NCBI GenBank assembly: GCA_965656035.1
Contig: CBFHIO010000051.1
Span: 1-5,908, forward strand
Length of the DNA stretch: 5,908 nucleotides
Direction: 5' to 3'
Origin: SCGC-AAA076-P13 sp965656035
GTDB lineage: Bacteria; Pseudomonadota; Gammaproteobacteria; Magnimaribacterales; D2472
Shown: positions 4,767 to 5,908 of the stretch, piece after piece
Layout of the letters: the number at the start of each line of letters is the position of its first letter
Position numbering within the stretch: the first letter of the stretch is position 1
Translations under genes and position numbers: made by a program
Notes under the pieces: model-generated
Database searches by the model: none
Told to the model about the DNA's origin: nothing
Seen by the model: the letters and a program-made list of their open reading frames with translations, nothing else

Positions 4767-5819
4767 ATGAAATCATATAAGGTTGTTAAAAGCGGGGAAC
4801 CGCTTGAAGAACAACAAATAGATAAACCCTCACCCTCAGGTAAAGAGATCCTTATAAAAACTATCTCTTGTGGTGTCTGCCATACAGATGTTCACATTCA
4901 TGATGGTTATTTTGATTTAGGTAATGAGACTCATATACCCTCAAGAGTTACTGAAAATTTAGCAATGGGTCATGAGGTTTATGGAGAGGTGGTGGAAATA
5001 GGTGAGAGAGTTACAAATATACAAGTTGGTAAAAAATATGTTGTATATCCTTGGATTGGTTGTGGCAGCTGTAATGAATGCCAAAATGATATGGAGCACT
5101 ATTGTTCACCTTTCACTGCTGAAAATATTGGTGTTTCTGTTGACGGTGGTTATGGTGAATACGTTTTAGTAAAAGATGCAAAATATCTTTTTGATGCTGG
5201 AGAAACTCCAGAAGAATTAGCCGGAAGTTATGCATGCAGAGGCTTAACTGCATATAGTGCTTTAAAGAAAGCAGAAATCAAGGACGGTGAAAGTATTGTA
5301 ATAATTAGTGCTGGTGGAATGGGATTGTTAGCATTAAAAATTGCACAAGCAGCATATAACGTTAAGACAATAGTTATAGACATTGATGATAAAAAGCTAG
5401 ATGTTGCTAAAAAAGCTGGTGCAAATAATGTAATAAATTCAAAAAGTGAAAATGCTTCTGAAGAGATCATAAGATTATCTGGAGGCAAAGTTACAAAAAT
5501 TATTGATTTTGTTGGATCACAAAGCTCAATATCTTTTGGGTATGGTCTATTTGGTATTAATAAAGGCGGTTTGTATATTCTAGTTGGATTAATTGGAGGT
5601 AATTTTAACCTCCAACTACCTCTTCATACTTTTACAGCTAGGACTATTAAAGGTGCATACGTAGGAAGTTTAAAAGAGATGAATGAGCTTATGGAACTTG
5701 TACGATCTGGTAAAATTGAACCTATAGAAGTAGAGACTAGGCCTGCCTCACAAGCAAGTGATACACTTGCTGATCTTAAGTCAGGTAACATTAAAGGGTT
5801 GGTATGTCTTAAACATTAA
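4767..5819 (+). CDS. Zinc-dependent alcohol dehydrogenase, MDR superfamily (NAD-type)
   Basis: A 350-residue cytoplasmic oxidoreductase that interconverts an alcohol and an aldehyde or ketone with a nicotinamide cofactor. The GroES-like N-terminal domain carries the catalytic zinc ligands Cys38 (CGVCHTD), His69 with Glu70 (MGHE) and Cys157 (YACRGLTAYSAL). Four structural-zinc cysteines are at 99, 102, 105 and 113 (GCGSCNEC...HYC). The Rossmann domain starts with a glycine-rich turn SAGGMG (181-186), and Asp205 at the end of the next strand (VIDID) favours NAD+ over NADP+. Length and all zinc ligands are normal. DGYFDLG (46-52) is a motif I recall from proteobacterial NAD-dependent alcohol dehydrogenases in this branch; the substrate is unknown. 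There is no Shine-Dalgarno. It is divergent from the amidohydrolase pair and 5 bp upstream of another exported protein, so it probably belongs to one functional cluster. Confidence 0.94.
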   Translation: MKSYKVVKSGEPLEEQQIDKPSPSGKEILIKTISCGVCHTDVHIHDGYFDLGNETHIPSRVTENLAMGHEVYGEVVEIGERVTNIQVGKKYVVYPWIGCGSCNECQNDMEHYCSPFTAENIGVSVDGGYGEYVLVKDAKYLFDAGETPEELAGSYACRGLTAYSALKKAEIKDGESIVIISAGGMGLLALKIAQAAYNVKTIVIDIDDKKLDVAKKAGANNVINSKSENASEEIIRLSGGKVTKIIDFVGSQSSISFGYGLFGINKGGLYILVGLIGGNFNLQLPLHTFTARTIKGAYVGSLKEMNELMELVRSGKIEPIEVETRPASQASDTLADLKSGNIKGLVCLKH

Positions 5820-5824
5820 TTTGC

Positions 5825-5908
5825 ATGAATAAATATATCAAATCAAAACTAATTTTATTTTTTGGAATTTTTTTCATTGCATCTCTTTCTGCTGATACTT
5901 TACTTCAT
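5825..5908 (+). CDS. Start of an exported protein, possibly a third amidohydrolase (runs off the window edge)
   Basis: Twenty-eight codons from the ATG at 5825 stay open to the window edge. They encode a textbook signal peptide: three lysines in the first eight residues (MNKYIKSK), a hydrophobic core LILFFGIFFIA, and a cleavage site SLSA before DTLLH. It follows the dehydrogenase stop by 5 bp, which implies co-transcription. The mature start DTLLH is where many exported amidohydrolases begin their first beta-strand (ADTLIHAG-type starts), suggesting but not proving another member of that family. No Shine-Dalgarno is visible. Confidence 0.65.
   Translation, partial: MNKYIKSKLILFFGIFFIASLSADTLLH

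Noticed and set aside
5228..5488. Minus-strand hydrophobic open frame of 86 codons inside the alcohol dehydrogenase gene
   Set aside because: Hydrophobicity comes from reading the Rossmann-domain codons backwards; the dehydrogenase frame is clearly the real one.
1..5908. CRISPR array, riboswitch, transposon or phage gene
   Set aside because: No spaced repeats, transposase or integrase motifs were seen, and no intergenic region is long enough for a known large riboswitch apart from simple AT-rich spacers.

Overview
The window comes from a low-GC bacterium, most likely a marine gammaproteobacterium with a compact genome. The grounds are strongly AT-rich coding and intergenic DNA, gene gaps of 2-70 bp, a gammaproteobacterial-type EF-Tu N-terminus, and tRNAs with encoded CCA arranged as tRNA-Tyr / tRNA-Thr / tuf next to birA. 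This is a version of the classic birA-thrU-tyrU-glyT-thrT-tufB neighbourhood of enteric bacteria. A SAR86-like lineage is a guess, not something the sequence proves.

Left part (1-553, minus strand): the first 79 codons of tuf (EF-Tu), preceded in its own reading direction by tRNA-Thr(GGT) and tRNA-Tyr(GTA). Middle part (610-2036, plus strand): birA (biotin-protein ligase without an HTH repressor domain), msrA (peptide methionine sulfoxide reductase) 2 bp later, then tRNA-Thr(TGT). If the birA-msrA-tRNA-Thr(TGT) block is flipped in silico, the order becomes birA, msrA, tRNA-Thr(TGT), tRNA-Tyr, tRNA-Thr(GGT), tuf, all on one strand. This matches the ancestral-looking order apart from missing coaA/coaX and tRNA-Gly, so a single inversion is a simple explanation.

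Right part (2042-5908): two minus-strand genes with a 4-bp ATGA overlap encode exported amidohydrolase-superfamily proteins of the imidazolonepropionase-like (COG1228) type. The promoter-proximal one (3319-4695) keeps the metal-binding motifs. The distal one (2042-3322) has lost essentially all of them while its reading frame stays intact, so it looks like a partner pseudoenzyme. Divergently transcribed from a 71-bp AT-rich intergenic region is a zinc-dependent, NAD-type alcohol dehydrogenase (4767-5819). It is followed 5 bp later by the start of another exported protein (5825 to the window end), whose first mature residues resemble the start of yet another amidohydrolase. The divergent region holds overlapping candidate promoters and a perfect 8-5-8 inverted repeat that may be an operator.

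Functionally, the left and middle parts are housekeeping (translation, biotinylation, protein repair). The right part looks like a small catabolic or processing locus: periplasmic hydrolases plus a cytoplasmic alcohol/aldehyde oxidoreductase, substrate unknown. No mobile element, CRISPR array, rRNA or integrase was seen. No stretch longer than 300 bp lacks a gene.
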